Assembly (NCBI RefSeq): GCF_900566085.1
Contig: NZ_UPHT01000178.1
Location: forward strand, 1-40,719
DNA from: Mycobacterium attenuatum
GTDB lineage: Bacteria > Actinomycetota > Actinomycetes > Mycobacteriales > Mycobacteriaceae
Direction: 5' to 3'
Length of the DNA: 40,719 nucleotides
A program made the position numbers and the translations under genes. The notes below the pieces were generated by a model. It was not told where the DNA came from. It saw only the letters and a list, made by a program, of their open reading frames with translations, and made no database searches. Positions 26,204 through 35,754 of this stretch are shown in pieces. How positions within the stretch are numbered: the stretch's first letter is position 1; each line of letters begins with the position of its first letter.

Positions 26204-29200
26204 CTACCCCGTGGCAAGCGTCGACGGGATCCCTACCAACACTCCTTCGACCGCGTCATCGGTGTCCACTAACAAAGCGCGTCCGGGCGGTAAGGCCTGC
26301 GCTCGGACCAATCGGTTGATCCGGTTTTGCGGATCGTTATCCATATACAGCTGAGCCATTTTCGCTGTATTCTGGAAGCGCATCCACGGATCCATTGGCA
26401 TGGTCGACCAGTTCGCGCTGTTACGGGTCGTGAATACATGCAGACCGATCTGGCGAGCCCGTTCCGTCAACTTCCACAGGGCCGCTCCCACTGGCGGTTT
26501 GGCCGGATAGGTCTGCTCCTTGCGCAGCTCCTGGATGTCGTCGATGAGCACAAAATGCCGAGATCCTTCCCACGGCTTGAGCGCGCGCAACTCCTCCTGG
26601 CTCAGGCCCTTGGGCGGCAACCGCGGCAACAAGACCTGTTGGGCCAGTTCGGTGATGACCTCGTCGATCTCGTCTTGGTCATAGGCGTAGGCCCGCACAT
26701 AGCCGGGACCGTGCAGATCGCGCAGCCCGTGCGGGGCGGTCTTGGGATCAATCAGGGTGAGCTGCGCCTCCTCGGGGCTGAACCGGCTCATAATCGCCTC
26801 GCCGATCGCCACCAGCGTCGTGGTCTTGCCGCAGCCTTGGCGGCCCAGGATCATCAGCCCCGGGCTTTCCCGTAACCGCAGCGGAACCGGTTGCAGCTGG
26901 TGGCGCTCGCCGATCGCGAACGCGATGGACAGGTCGTCGGGGCTGGCGTGCGCGGCCTGAAGCTCGAGTATGGCGTTGAGCTCCACGCGCTGTGGCAGCC
27001 GCTGAAGGCTGGCGTGCTTGGTCACTCCGGCGACCTCGGCGATCCGTTCGCCGACTTCGGTGATGTTCACCAGCTCGCCGGTGGCGGGATCAGCCAGCGC
27101 CGGGATACCGACTCGCAACTCGTGCAAGCTGTCCGTCAAACCAAAACCCGGACGGTTCAAGGTTCGCCGCGCGGCTTCACGTGACTCGATCGACGAATGG
27201 CCCATCTGACTCTCGCTGGGGTCGGCCAACCGCAACTGGATTCGTGCGGTGACGTTCTGCAACAGGCTTTGCCGTTGCCCGTGGATCCAGCCGCCCGCAC
27301 TGACCATCAGGTGCACCCCGTACTCGGGACCGCGGCTGCTCAAGGAGATGATGCGGTCTCCCAAGACGGTGTCTTTCGAGTACAGATCGTCGTAGTCGTC
27401 GAGCACCACGAAGACATCGCCAAAGGGATCGTTGGGATCGGTGCCGCCGAGCCCGTCGCTGCCGGGACCGAAGCGGCGTTCACGAAAGCCGTCGAGATCG
27501 ATCTTGGCTCGCCGAAACGACTGCTCGCGTGAGTCGATCAGAGCCTCCACGGTGCTCAAGATTCGCTCGATGCCTTCGGTGTCTTTCGGCGAGACGATGT
27601 CGGTGACGTGCGGAAGCGAACCGACTTGTGCCATGGTCGCCCCACCGATACAGAAGAATGTCACCCGCGTGGGGCTGTACATGGCTGCGGCCGAACACAT
27701 TAGCGTCATTAGGGTGGTGGTCTTGCCGCGCTGCTTTGCCCCTACCGCGATGATGTTGCTACGCAGCGCGTCGATCGCATACACCACCTGTTTGGATTCT
27801 TCAGGGATGTCCATGACACCGACCGGGAACATCAGCCCGAGATTCTCTCCATAGTCGACATGCCACGGTTTGCCCCGGAATCCGGCCACCAAAACGTCGA
27901 TGGGCTCCGGGTCTTCCAGCGGTTCCAACCACGGCCGGCGGGGGGAACGGTGCGAAACCTCGCGCAGCGACTCGCGTAACACGTCGACGATCTTCTTCTT
28001 CTTGAAACCGTCGTCGTGGTACAGGAATTCGTCGGGCTCAGCATCGACGGCGGCCGCGGCCTCCAACGCCGCGGCGTCGGCGGGATCCAGCGGCTGATAC
28101 TGCCAGTTGTAGAGCCGTGGCTTGGTCAGGGTCATGTCGATGGTTTTGGCCACTTCCTTACTCTTGGGCACCACGAACGGCGCCGATAGGTAGAAGCAGC
28201 GGAACGGCTCGAGGTCGCGCGGGCCCACCTTCAGCAGCGCAAAGCCGTTCTCCTTCGACGGGAGATGATAAGCGGCGTCCGAACCGATCACTTCGCGGCT
28301 GTCGTCGCCCGATTCGGCGCGCAGCGCGATGCGAAATGCGATGTTGGACTTGACTTTCTGCAGCGACGAGAGGTCCAGCCGCTGCCCACCCAGCATGAAG
28401 AAGACGTTGGCGCCGCGGCCCTCCTGACCAATGTGGATGATCAGCTGGATCCACTTCTCGTGGTTGGCGAACAGTTCCAGATATTCGTCGACGATCACGA
28501 GCAGCACCGGCACGGGTGGCAGATCGCGCCCGGCGAGGCGGATTTCTTCGTAGTCGTTGGCATCACGCGCCCCAACGGAGGTGAACAATTCATAGCGCTG
28601 CTTGATCTCGCCGTCGATGACCCTGCGCATACGCTCCGCCAGATGCCGCTCATCCTTGCCGAGGTTGGACAGAGCGGCGACTACGTGCGGGATACCCAAG
28701 ATGTCCTGGGCGGCCGATTCGAACTTCATATCGACGAAAATGACGTTGAACGCCTCCGGTGAGTGCGTCAGCGCGATCCCATAGACCAACGACAAGAAGA
28801 ACTCCGACTTGCCCGAACCGCTGGTGCCGATGACCACCGAGTGAAAACCGAAGCCGCCAAAGTCTTTCGCACGAATAATGATGTTCTGCAGCTCACCGTT
28901 CGGCTTGGCGCCCACCGGAATCTCCGACCATCGTTCGTCGCCGCGGCCGCGACGCTCGGCCCACAACCGATCGACATCCAATTCGCGTGGGTCGCTGATC
29001 CCCAGTGAACGCAGCAGTTCGGCGGCGCCGCTGGTCGAATCAGCGGACTCGCTTTGGCTTGTCGGTGACCAGCGCGCCATCGCGCGCGCATATCGGTAGG
29101 CCCGGTGGATGGACAGTTGGTCGGCGTGAGCGAAGAACTTGCCCCGCGCGCGCAGCAGCGGCAGCAGGCGTCCGTCCTCGTCCTCAATGTCCGCGCCGTT

Positions 29201-30412
29201 CCTACCGGCCTGGAGAGCGATGGAACCGCTTGTAGAGCTGGCCCTCTCGGCCATATCGAAGACCTGGTCGTCGCCGAATCCCACACCCGTTCCGATGCGC
29301 GACGCGATGCGCAGCACCGTGATGCCCGCCTTGCCCACCTGGCCTACGACGCTCTCCCATGCATCTGGGCTGCCGGTGTTATCGTCAACGATCACCATGT
29401 GCGGCCCCAAATCAACTGCGTCAGTGCCTGACCCGGTTTCCAGTGCTGAGCCCATTGCGGTGGGACTAGCCGCCGTCGGCGGAGCCCAGGCACCACGCTT
29501 TCCTTTCATGTGCAGTTCTGCTCCGAGTGTGGCTTCCAGCTCTTCGGGCGTGGCGAAGATCAGCCGGCGCCACCCGCATGCATCGAACAGCTCGTCGTGC
29601 AGGTTATGGGGCAGCCATACCATCCACGACCACACCTCCGGACTGCGTGTCACGACCATGATTTTGACGTCGCGCGGATTGTGAAACACCGCCAGCGCGC
29701 ACAGGATCGAGCGCATCAGTGCGCGCACGCGATCCAAATCCTCGCTCACGAAACTGAAGCCCGGCGCCGATCGCAAGTTCACCACCTTGGCGATATCGCG
29801 AATCTTGCGCTGTTCCAGGATGAAATCTCGCAATGCCTGCCCGGTAACGGGTTCGAGTTCCTCATCGGACGAAATGTCAGGCCAGGTCACCGACAGCACC
29901 GAATCGGGTGCATGTTGCACACCTGTGCCAACCCGTACCTCCAGGAAGTCGGTGTCGCGGCGACTGCGTTCCCACATTCGGGGGCCGCCGATGATGGCGC
30001 CCAGCCCCTGTGGATCAGAGTGCACCACCTGCTGCCATGAACGTTGTGCACACACGGCGTTCTGGATCTCGTCACGGATGCCGTCGAGGTCGCGCAAATA
30101 CCGGCGGCGACCCTTTTCCATCTCGCCCCAGGTGATCTTGCGAGCGCGCCCGAAGCGACCCGAAAACGCAAGCATGCTGAACGCGCCGATGCCCATCAAT
30201 GGAAAGAAGCCCGTGGACAAGCTGCGTACGCCTGACACGTACAACATGACGATGGTGCCAATCAGCGCGACAATCAGCGCCGGTACGCCGATCATGACCC
30301 AGATGTTGCGCGGCTCACGTTCCGGTAATGCGATCGGAGCGCTGGGCGCCACCCGAACCGGTTTCGGCGGCTCGATCTTGGCCCGGTTGATGGGAAAGGC
30401 CTTCTTGGACAT
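26204..30412 (-). CDS. eccC2: EccC2, ESX-2 FtsK/SpoIIIE-type ATPase
   Basis: The protein has 1402 residues (1396 recalled for Rv3894c), a single chain as in ESX-2, -3 and -5 and unlike the split EccCa1/EccCb1. Two transmembrane helices lie at residues ~35-85. Three ATPase domains follow: Walker A GTSGSGKS (~527) with VIVDEYLEL; GAKQRGKTT (~886) with VVLDDYDDL; GRQGCGKTT (~1186) with VLIDDIQEL. EccC is the motor and recognises the substrate export signal through its last domain. It starts four bases after the eccB2 stop. Confidence 0.96.
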   Translation of the reverse strand: MSKKAFPINRAKIEPPKPVRVAPSAPIALPEREPRNIWVMIGVPALIVALIGTIVMLYVSGVRSLSTGFFPLMGIGAFSMLAFSGRFGRARKITWGEMEKGRRRYLRDLDGIRDEIQNAVCAQRSWQQVVHSDPQGLGAIIGGPRMWERSRRDTDFLEVRVGTGVQHAPDSVLSVTWPDISSDEELEPVTGQALRDFILEQRKIRDIAKVVNLRSAPGFSFVSEDLDRVRALMRSILCALAVFHNPRDVKIMVVTRSPEVWSWMVWLPHNLHDELFDACGWRRLIFATPEELEATLGAELHMKGKRGAWAPPTAASPTAMGSALETGSGTDAVDLGPHMVIVDDNTGSPDAWESVVGQVGKAGITVLRIASRIGTGVGFGDDQVFDMAERASSTSGSIALQAGRNGADIEDEDGRLLPLLRARGKFFAHADQLSIHRAYRYARAMARWSPTSQSESADSTSGAAELLRSLGISDPRELDVDRLWAERRGRGDERWSEIPVGAKPNGELQNIIIRAKDFGGFGFHSVVIGTSGSGKSEFFLSLVYGIALTHSPEAFNVIFVDMKFESAAQDILGIPHVVAALSNLGKDERHLAERMRRVIDGEIKQRYELFTSVGARDANDYEEIRLAGRDLPPVPVLLVIVDEYLELFANHEKWIQLIIHIGQEGRGANVFFMLGGQRLDLSSLQKVKSNIAFRIALRAESGDDSREVIGSDAAYHLPSKENGFALLKVGPRDLEPFRCFYLSAPFVVPKSKEVAKTIDMTLTKPRLYNWQYQPLDPADAAALEAAAAVDAEPDEFLYHDDGFKKKKIVDVLRESLREVSHRSPRRPWLEPLEDPEPIDVLVAGFRGKPWHVDYGENLGLMFPVGVMDIPEESKQVVYAIDALRSNIIAVGAKQRGKTTTLMTLMCSAAAMYSPTRVTFFCIGGATMAQVGSLPHVTDIVSPKDTEGIERILSTVEALIDSREQSFRRAKIDLDGFRERRFGPGSDGLGGTDPNDPFGDVFVVLDDYDDLYSKDTVLGDRIISLSSRGPEYGVHLMVSAGGWIHGQRQSLLQNVTARIQLRLADPSESQMGHSSIESREAARRTLNRPGFGLTDSLHELRVGIPALADPATGELVNITEVGERIAEVAGVTKHASLQRLPQRVELNAILELQAAHASPDDLSIAFAIGERHQLQPVPLRLRESPGLMILGRQGCGKTTTLVAIGEAIMSRFSPEEAQLTLIDPKTAPHGLRDLHGPGYVRAYAYDQDEIDEVITELAQQVLLPRLPPKGLSQEELRALKPWEGSRHFVLIDDIQELRKEQTYPAKPPVGAALWKLTERARQIGLHVFTTRNSANWSTMPMDPWMRFQNTAKMAQLYMDNDPQNRINRLVRAQALPPGRALLVDTDDAVEGVLVGIPSTLATG

Positions 30413-30416
30413 TCTG

Positions 30417-31904
30417 CTAGCCGCCCACTTTCGCTGTCGTCGTCACCATGGCCACTTGACCGAGAGTCGGCACGGTATCGCGTGCCAGGAGTGCCGCCTC
30501 GCGCGATAACGCCGGTCCCGCAGCGAAAGTGCGTAACAGTGGCCACGGCGCCCGCACGGCATGAGATGGGTCAAGTCCCAGCGCCCGCAACGTCGATTCG
30601 TCGTTGGCGATACCGAATCGCACCCCGTTCCCCGACACCCAGAACAATGATTCACGAGAGTCGGCGGTGACCACAGCGCTGGTGGAGGTCACGAAATTCG
30701 CCGCGCCCGGAAACACCAGAACCTGATTGGCCACCACCGACGCCGGGTTCCGATCGTCACGCACCAATCGCACGATCCTGTTGTCCATCGACGGGGTGAC
30801 GGGCAGACCCCGGCCGTTGTATACGGTGATGCGGGCCTGCGGGTCGGTCGACGCCTTCTCCCACGACACACAGGTTGTCGGATTCGCTGCGGTGTCAACG
30901 AAATTCAGCCGCCCGGTTGGGTAGTACTCCACCGGCAGCGAGGTCACCTGAGGTGTGTTGACGAGTACGTCGGGAGTCACCAGTCGCGGCGCCGTCGATC
31001 CATAGGAGTTGGCGCTGCGCAGCAGATCGGCCACGAAACTATTAATCTTTTGCACGCCGTCCGGCAGCAGTACGTAGAACTGGCTTCCGCCGCCGGCGGT
31101 TTGGGCTTGCAGCACCGCACCGACCTGGGATCCCGGCACCCACTTCGACGGGGATCCTGCCTCGGCCACCTGCGGCACCCGCAGCGGCTCGGTCGCCGGT
31201 AACCCGTCGAACAGCGCGCGCGAGATCTCCACCGGCATCGTCACCGCCGGGTCGAGTCCCAGGCTCAGCGTGACCGCCCTGTTGGCCGGGTCGATCTGAG
31301 ATCGCTTGCCCCCCCATATCACATAGGTGCCGCCCTCGAACGTGACCAGCAGCCCGGCGTCATCGCGCAACGGTGCCGCCCGGCCGCCGCCGCTGAGCAT
31401 GCCGGCGATCGAGGTCACCACCGGCTTGTCGCCGCTGCGTGGCCGCCCGGCCGTGTCGCACACCGCCCATGCCGAGATAGCCCCCAGGTTTACCGGCATC
31501 GCCGGGGGCGCCCCGGGAATGCCGATCAGTGGACCGGTCGGATACTTGGCAATCTCAGCCGGTTTGACCCACGTCGGCTGCCCGGCGGTCCCGGTAGCCA
31601 AGCGCGCGGACGTGAAATTCAGCGCTGGATATAGTCGGCCGTCGATGCGTGCATAGATGGCGCCGGAATCGCGGTCACCGATGATTGCCGAGTCTCCCAC
31701 GATGCCAGTGGGTTTCAGCACATTGAGCAGCATCATCCATCCTGCCGCGATGGCGACCAACACGACCGACAACGCGAGCGCTGCAGTTTGCTTGCGGTCG
31801 TCGTGTTTCATCCGCACCGAGAAGCGGGTCGTCGCTGCGCGCAGCCGCCGGTTGTAGAACAGGTGACCGGAATTCTGGTCGCGGTTGGACAGACTCAACG
31901 GCAT
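30417..31904 (-). CDS. eccB2: EccB2, ESX-2 membrane complex component
   Basis: The 495 residues match Rv3895c. A short cytosolic N-terminus (MPLSLSNRDQNSGHLFYNRR) precedes one transmembrane helix (~residues 40-62, ALALSVVLVAIAAGWMML) and a large periplasmic domain of repeat-fold type, with Cys pairing expected (AVCDTAG and PTTCVSW). EccB spans the periplasm and organises the ESX complex with MycP. It starts three bases after the stop of the transglycosylase-like gene. Confidence 0.95.
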   Translation of the reverse strand: MPLSLSNRDQNSGHLFYNRRLRAATTRFSVRMKHDDRKQTAALALSVVLVAIAAGWMMLLNVLKPTGIVGDSAIIGDRDSGAIYARIDGRLYPALNFTSARLATGTAGQPTWVKPAEIAKYPTGPLIGIPGAPPAMPVNLGAISAWAVCDTAGRPRSGDKPVVTSIAGMLSGGGRAAPLRDDAGLLVTFEGGTYVIWGGKRSQIDPANRAVTLSLGLDPAVTMPVEISRALFDGLPATEPLRVPQVAEAGSPSKWVPGSQVGAVLQAQTAGGGSQFYVLLPDGVQKINSFVADLLRSANSYGSTAPRLVTPDVLVNTPQVTSLPVEYYPTGRLNFVDTAANPTTCVSWEKASTDPQARITVYNGRGLPVTPSMDNRIVRLVRDDRNPASVVANQVLVFPGAANFVTSTSAVVTADSRESLFWVSGNGVRFGIANDESTLRALGLDPSHAVRAPWPLLRTFAAGPALSREAALLARDTVPTLGQVAMVTTTAKVGG

Positions 31905-31907
31905 TTC

Positions 31908-32780
31908 TCAGTACCCCTTGGGTGTTCGGCGAGGATCGGCCTGCTGGATCCGGTCGGCCAAATTCGACGCATCGGCGGCCACGCCGTAGTGGCCGCGCGC
32001 ATAGTTGATGAACGCGCACGCCTGGGCGACCAGGTCGTGGATGTCGGTCGATGTGCCGGGTTGGTGATAGCGCGCGAACGTCGGAGCGATGAACTGCCAA
32101 GCACCTTTGCTGGGCGTGCCCCGTGCGGCGTTGGAATCCCAGTGGTTTTCGGCTTTCGGATCGTAGTTGGACTCGCGCCGCGCCACCAGATCCATACCAC
32201 GGGCCCACCTGGCGCGTGCGACGGGATCGTGAATACCCTTGATGTCCAAAGCTTCTTGAATTGCAACCAATACCGCTCGGCGTCCGGTGGGTGTGGCTTC
32301 GTAACGACTTCTTCTTGCGGTCCGCACGTAGTGCAGCCGTTGCAGCCGCAGTGCATGTAGCCTAGCCCGCGCCTTGGACCGCGCGATGTATCGATGCTGG
32401 GCTCGTAGCCGCGCCACCATTCGGGCCATCGCCTCGCGCCGGCCCAGCGGAGTGTCAACGGACGGCAAGGCATCGGCCTTAGCGGCGTCCAGGACCGCGC
32501 GCGTCACGACGCTGGCGTGCGCGTGATCAGCCTGGGCTGATGCGGCGATCTGCGCCAGCTCCGCATCGGTGTCGGCCAGCCGGCGCAGCACTTGTACCGA
32601 GCTATCGGACCGGATTGCCGCAACGGTGGGTTGGGCTACCCTCGCCTGCGCTATCGCGTCGGCGTGCGCCTGGACGTTCGTTGGGTCGCTGCCGATGTCG
32701 GCCGGCGTGGCGGGACGAGCGAAGAGGCGATGGCCGCGGGATAGCGACGCAATTGCCCGCGTGGTCACGGGATCAGTCAA
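31908..32780 (-). CDS. Lysozyme-fold (SLT-like) protein of the ESX-2 locus
   Basis: The 290 residues resemble Rv3896c (302 recalled). The TTG start at 32780 is supported by GGAG five bases upstream; GTG at 32768 is the alternative. Residues ~1-150 are helical and Ala/Arg-rich. The C-terminal ~100 residues are a transglycosylase-like domain: MDLVARRESNYDPKAENHW holds the candidate catalytic Glu (~203), then GAWQFIAPTFARY and ACAFINYARGHYG. Likely role: local cutting of peptidoglycan to let the secretion complex or substrates pass. No signal peptide is visible, so it may itself be ESX-exported. Confidence 0.85.
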   Translation of the reverse strand: MTDPVTTRAIASLSRGHRLFARPATPADIGSDPTNVQAHADAIAQARVAQPTVAAIRSDSSVQVLRRLADTDAELAQIAASAQADHAHASVVTRAVLDAAKADALPSVDTPLGRREAMARMVARLRAQHRYIARSKARARLHALRLQRLHYVRTARRSRYEATPTGRRAVLVAIQEALDIKGIHDPVARARWARGMDLVARRESNYDPKAENHWDSNAARGTPSKGAWQFIAPTFARYHQPGTSTDIHDLVAQACAFINYARGHYGVAADASNLADRIQQADPRRTPKGY

Positions 32781-33167
32781 CGATTCTCCAGCGTCCGACT
32801 TGAGTCGACTGCCCTCCTAGGGGAGCCGGCGCCCCCTCACTGAGACCGCTTCCCATTTCTGGGAACTTAGCCCTCAAATTCGCCGACGGGTGATCGGCCA
32901 GTTCGCCCGTCACCACCTCGCATGCCGCATCGGACACCAACATTTGAGCCACTACTCCCGCAACTTCTGGTCAGCGAACGCCCACGCCGTGGAATAGGCG
33001 TTGACACCCGCTGCCGAACAGCCTTTCGTCCCGACCACATCGAACGGGACACCGGCCCGCGTGTTGAGAGCAGGGTAGCTGCAAAGCAGCAGTCTGCGCC
33101 ATTCGATCGACGATGCCGTTGGGTAATACCGCACGACCGTGACATTACTTCCCGTGTGACGACCCGA
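32773..33167 (-). pseudogene. Possible decayed gene upstream of the SLT-like gene
   Basis: Two minus-strand frames join end to end. The first (33167 down to 32952) reads NVTVVRYYPTASSIEWRRLL and later AYSTAWAFADQKLRE; the second, shifted, continues VVAQMLVSDAACEVVTGELA and ends at 32773, just inside the next gene. One frameshift near 32950-32960 would give a single product. Composition looks coding but I recognise no family. It could also be non-coding. Confidence 0.35.
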
Positions 33168-33291
33168 CTACTCACCCTGACCGCAGTTAGCGGGCGGCTG
33201 CGCGATTAATTGAACTCTCGTGCAATACAATTTCATCCGGCTGAACTTTGAACGACATCACCAAACCACACCGCGCCTAAGCCGCGGGTTA

Positions 33292-33820
33292 TTCTTTCGC
33301 TTCGTCAGTCAGTCGGCAAGACCACGATCCGGCGGGTCGACTTAGTAACCACGGGCGGTTTGCGAACGCCAGATTTCACCGGACCACTGCGCGGGGCCGA
33401 CAAGCGGCCCTTGACCGGCTCGCCGTTGGGCACCGCCGGGGTAATCCATCGCATCAACACGTGAGCTGAAGACTTTCGATTTGACCTCTATGTTTTCCGC
33501 GATATCAAGTCTGGATTGCTCGCCCTCAGAATACCGTGCAATCGGATTCTCGGCGGTTTTGCCCTGGTTCTGTGACAGGACGTTCCGCTGGTTCCGCAGA
33601 CTCTGGGCGAGCTCTCGTCCTTGAGTCATCGATGCGCCCCAATGCTGGGCGCCGGCGTGCAATTCAGTCGAGGGTGTTGACCACCACGACCCAATCAGGG
33701 CCGCTGTCCACTTACCGGGTGGGAGGACATCCGCCGCCATCCGCGCACACCTCTTTCATCACGGCTTCCTTGGCGTTGACGTTGGCGCGGTGATCAGCGA
33801 GTTCAAGGCCGCAGCAACCA
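33292..33820 (-). pseudogene. Collapsed second copy of the 34.5-38.4 kb cassette
   Basis: Three pieces of neighbouring genes are fused in a row. 33741-33820 reads VNAKEAVMKEVCADGG, like the end of the gene at 37928. 33445-33740 reads PPGKWTAALIGSWWSTPST and LRNQRNVLSQNQGKTAENP, like the first ~98 residues of the gene starting at 37938. 33292-33445, in another frame, reads VPNGEPVKGRLSAP and TKSTRRIVVLPTD, like the last ~45 residues of the gene ending at 34505. So a duplicate cassette lost everything between DAMDY and VPNGEP. The join leaves a 132-codon chimeric frame (33342-33740), unlikely to be functional. Confidence 0.82.
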
Positions 33821-34072
33821 TCTGCCTCACGTGGTGGTGGTCGCTGATGTCCGGGTGATCTCGGAGGCCAACTAAAGGCCAACTAGGTGCCGCTGCAAGC
33901 TGCGGGTCGTCGTTGCTGTTCGGGGTCCGCATTCGTATCCGCCTGATGTGGTGTGGCAAATAACCACCCACAGCCGGCGATTCCGGATCGTCTTGTGCTA
34001 ACTAGCTAGCTACCAATTGTGGTCATCCACCGGCGGCGCGAAGGCCGCGGTTCGACTATCGGTTCCTACCAG
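33821..34072. other. Gap without a recognised gene
   Basis: Between the collapsed cassette copy and the small gene at 34073 I find no frame with believable product, no ribosome site and no strong hairpin. It probably contains further worn sequence of the duplicate. Confidence 0.4.
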
Positions 34073-34294
34073 TTAGCTCTTGCCTGGCCGTTCATATTCC
34101 GCGCCTGAAGTATCATCCCAAAATTTTGGTGAGACTTCCCTCGCGCGATTCGGCGGTACGGAGTCCACCTTTTTCTGAAAATCGTCGAAAAGTGTTTGTG
34201 CCCTCGCAATCTCCTCCGGGGTGGGCGAGACAAGGCCTGCTTGCTCGGCTTCTTCGGGCGTATAGAATACTTTTCCGGCAATTTCTCTGCTCAT
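34073..34294 (-). CDS. Small hypothetical protein, 73 aa
   Basis: The ATG at 34294 (MSREIAGKVFYTPEEAEQAG) is preceded by GAAAGG at six bases. The product is polar, helical and charged, with PTPEEIARAQTLFDDFQKKV, and ends GAEYERPGKS. No signal peptide or membrane segment. I recognise no family. It lies alone between the two cassette copies and could be a small accessory or immunity-type protein; that is only context. Confidence 0.55.
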   Translation of the reverse strand: MSREIAGKVFYTPEEAEQAGLVSPTPEEIARAQTLFDDFQKKVDSVPPNRAREVSPKFWDDTSGAEYERPGKS

Positions 34295-34504
34295 TGCTGA
34301 CCTTTCATCGCGCTGCAACCCAGCGCAGTGTGCCGTAGCTTATCGCGGGAAGCAACACGGATACTAGGCAGGTGATGTCGGTGGCGGGCGCAGAGGTCGT
34401 ATGTTTTGCCCAACGTGTTCCGAGAGAAGTGCTTTGACCTGGGGTACACCTGCCAACCACTGGTCGTGAACCAGCGCCCGTGCCGTTTCGGCTCAGCTCG
34501 AAAG

Positions 34505-35527
34505 CTATTTCTTGGCTTCCTCGTCAGTCGGCAATACCACGATGCGGCGGGTCGATTTGGTAACCGTCGGTTTGCCGTCGCCAGTTTTCACGGGAACGCT
34601 GGGCGGTGCCGTCAAACGACCCTTGACCGGCTGACCATTGGGCACGCCCGGAGCAGTTACTCGCTTCTCAATCGGCTTGTCCTTACTTCCACCTTCGCCG
34701 GCGTGGCCGAGCGCGCCAGGCGGCACCATCGGCATCCCGGTGCCAGCCATCGACGTCGACCCAGGCGACGTACCGCCGGTCGGCGTTCCCGTCACCGCTT
34801 TGGATGGTGCCCCTGCGGGAGTCGTCGGCGGTGACGATGTTGGAACAGGTGGCGGACCCAGATACCCGGTCGGAGTCGTACCGCCACCACCACCGCCGCC
34901 GGAGCCCAGACCGCCGCCGGCTCCGCCGTCAAGGCCTGGTTCTTCGCCGACGCTGTCCACAAGCCGGGCCCCGTCAGCTGCATCCAATCCTTGGGCACCG
35001 TGCGATTGCTGAAGCGCACTCATTAGCGGCTGCATGGCACCCTGACCGGCTTGCATTGCCTGCTGTGGAAGTTGGGTGAGCGGTCCCAAGATGCCGCCGA
35101 CCGCCCCTCCGACCGCGCCCGTAATGCCCGACACGACCTGTTGAATCATCTGGGTGGCGCCCTGGGCCCCCGCCTGGGAACCGACGCCTTGGAACTGCTG
35201 GGCCGCATCGGCCTCATTCGTCTGGAACTTACGCCCGGCATCGGCGGCGTGCGCCCGGCGATCCAGGTCGTCCTGGGCGCTAGACGCCGCGTCGCCGAGG
35301 ACTCCGAGATTGCCGGCGGCGGCAAGTGCTGATTGACCCTGGTCGGCGGGTGCGGGTCCGGGTGGCGGAACGATATTCGGCTCTACCAGCGGCGATAGCG
35401 GTCCATAAAGTACCTGCTGGAGGATTTCCGGTGTGACCTTGATCGGAACTCCGCTGGGGCTGGGCGGAATCGCCGGAACTCCGGGACCTGGGAAGGGGAA
35501 CGGGAACGGATTCTGATCTCCGGTCAT
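34505..35527 (-). CDS. Gly/Pro-rich ESX-2-linked protein
   Basis: The protein has 340 residues. The N-terminus MTGDQNPFPFPFPGPGVP is Pro-rich. Residues ~60-180 are helical and Ala/Gln-rich (AADAGRKFQTNEADAAQQFQ, then GGAVGGILGPLTQLPQQAMQ). A Gly-rich and then Pro/Thr-rich linker follows, and a basic end TKSTRRIVVLPTDEEAKK. In the M. tuberculosis order the place is taken by Rv3898c-Rv3897c (110 + 210 aa recalled), so this may be the unbroken form. It looks like an ESX substrate or scaffold; function unknown. GGGGTG precedes the ATG. Its 3' end is duplicated at 33292-33445. Confidence 0.75.
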   Translation of the reverse strand: MTGDQNPFPFPFPGPGVPAIPPSPSGVPIKVTPEILQQVLYGPLSPLVEPNIVPPPGPAPADQGQSALAAAGNLGVLGDAASSAQDDLDRRAHAADAGRKFQTNEADAAQQFQGVGSQAGAQGATQMIQQVVSGITGAVGGAVGGILGPLTQLPQQAMQAGQGAMQPLMSALQQSHGAQGLDAADGARLVDSVGEEPGLDGGAGGGLGSGGGGGGGTTPTGYLGPPPVPTSSPPTTPAGAPSKAVTGTPTGGTSPGSTSMAGTGMPMVPPGALGHAGEGGSKDKPIEKRVTAPGVPNGQPVKGRLTAPPSVPVKTGDGKPTVTKSTRRIVVLPTDEEAKK

Positions 35528-35754
35528 GCTTCACCCCAAACCTTGACCTGTGTAGACCTGCGGCCCGTTTCTTGGCGGCTCGATCGCGTGTCGCTGTACG
35601 CAGCATCATCATTTTGTCACAGCACGGCCTGGCCGGTATTCATGTCAGGGCCGGCGAGCTGTCCATGATCAGTAGTCCCGTGCGCTTTGACCCCTCGGAC
35701 AGCCGTTTCTGGCTCCTTCCGGCAGGGTTGGCGGTACAGCGTGTCGACGACCGT

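Noticed and set aside
33342..33740. 132-codon frame as an intact small gene
   Set aside because: Its first ~98 codons copy the gene at 37938, but the rest is a frame-shifted piece of another gene's end, so it is a deletion scar.
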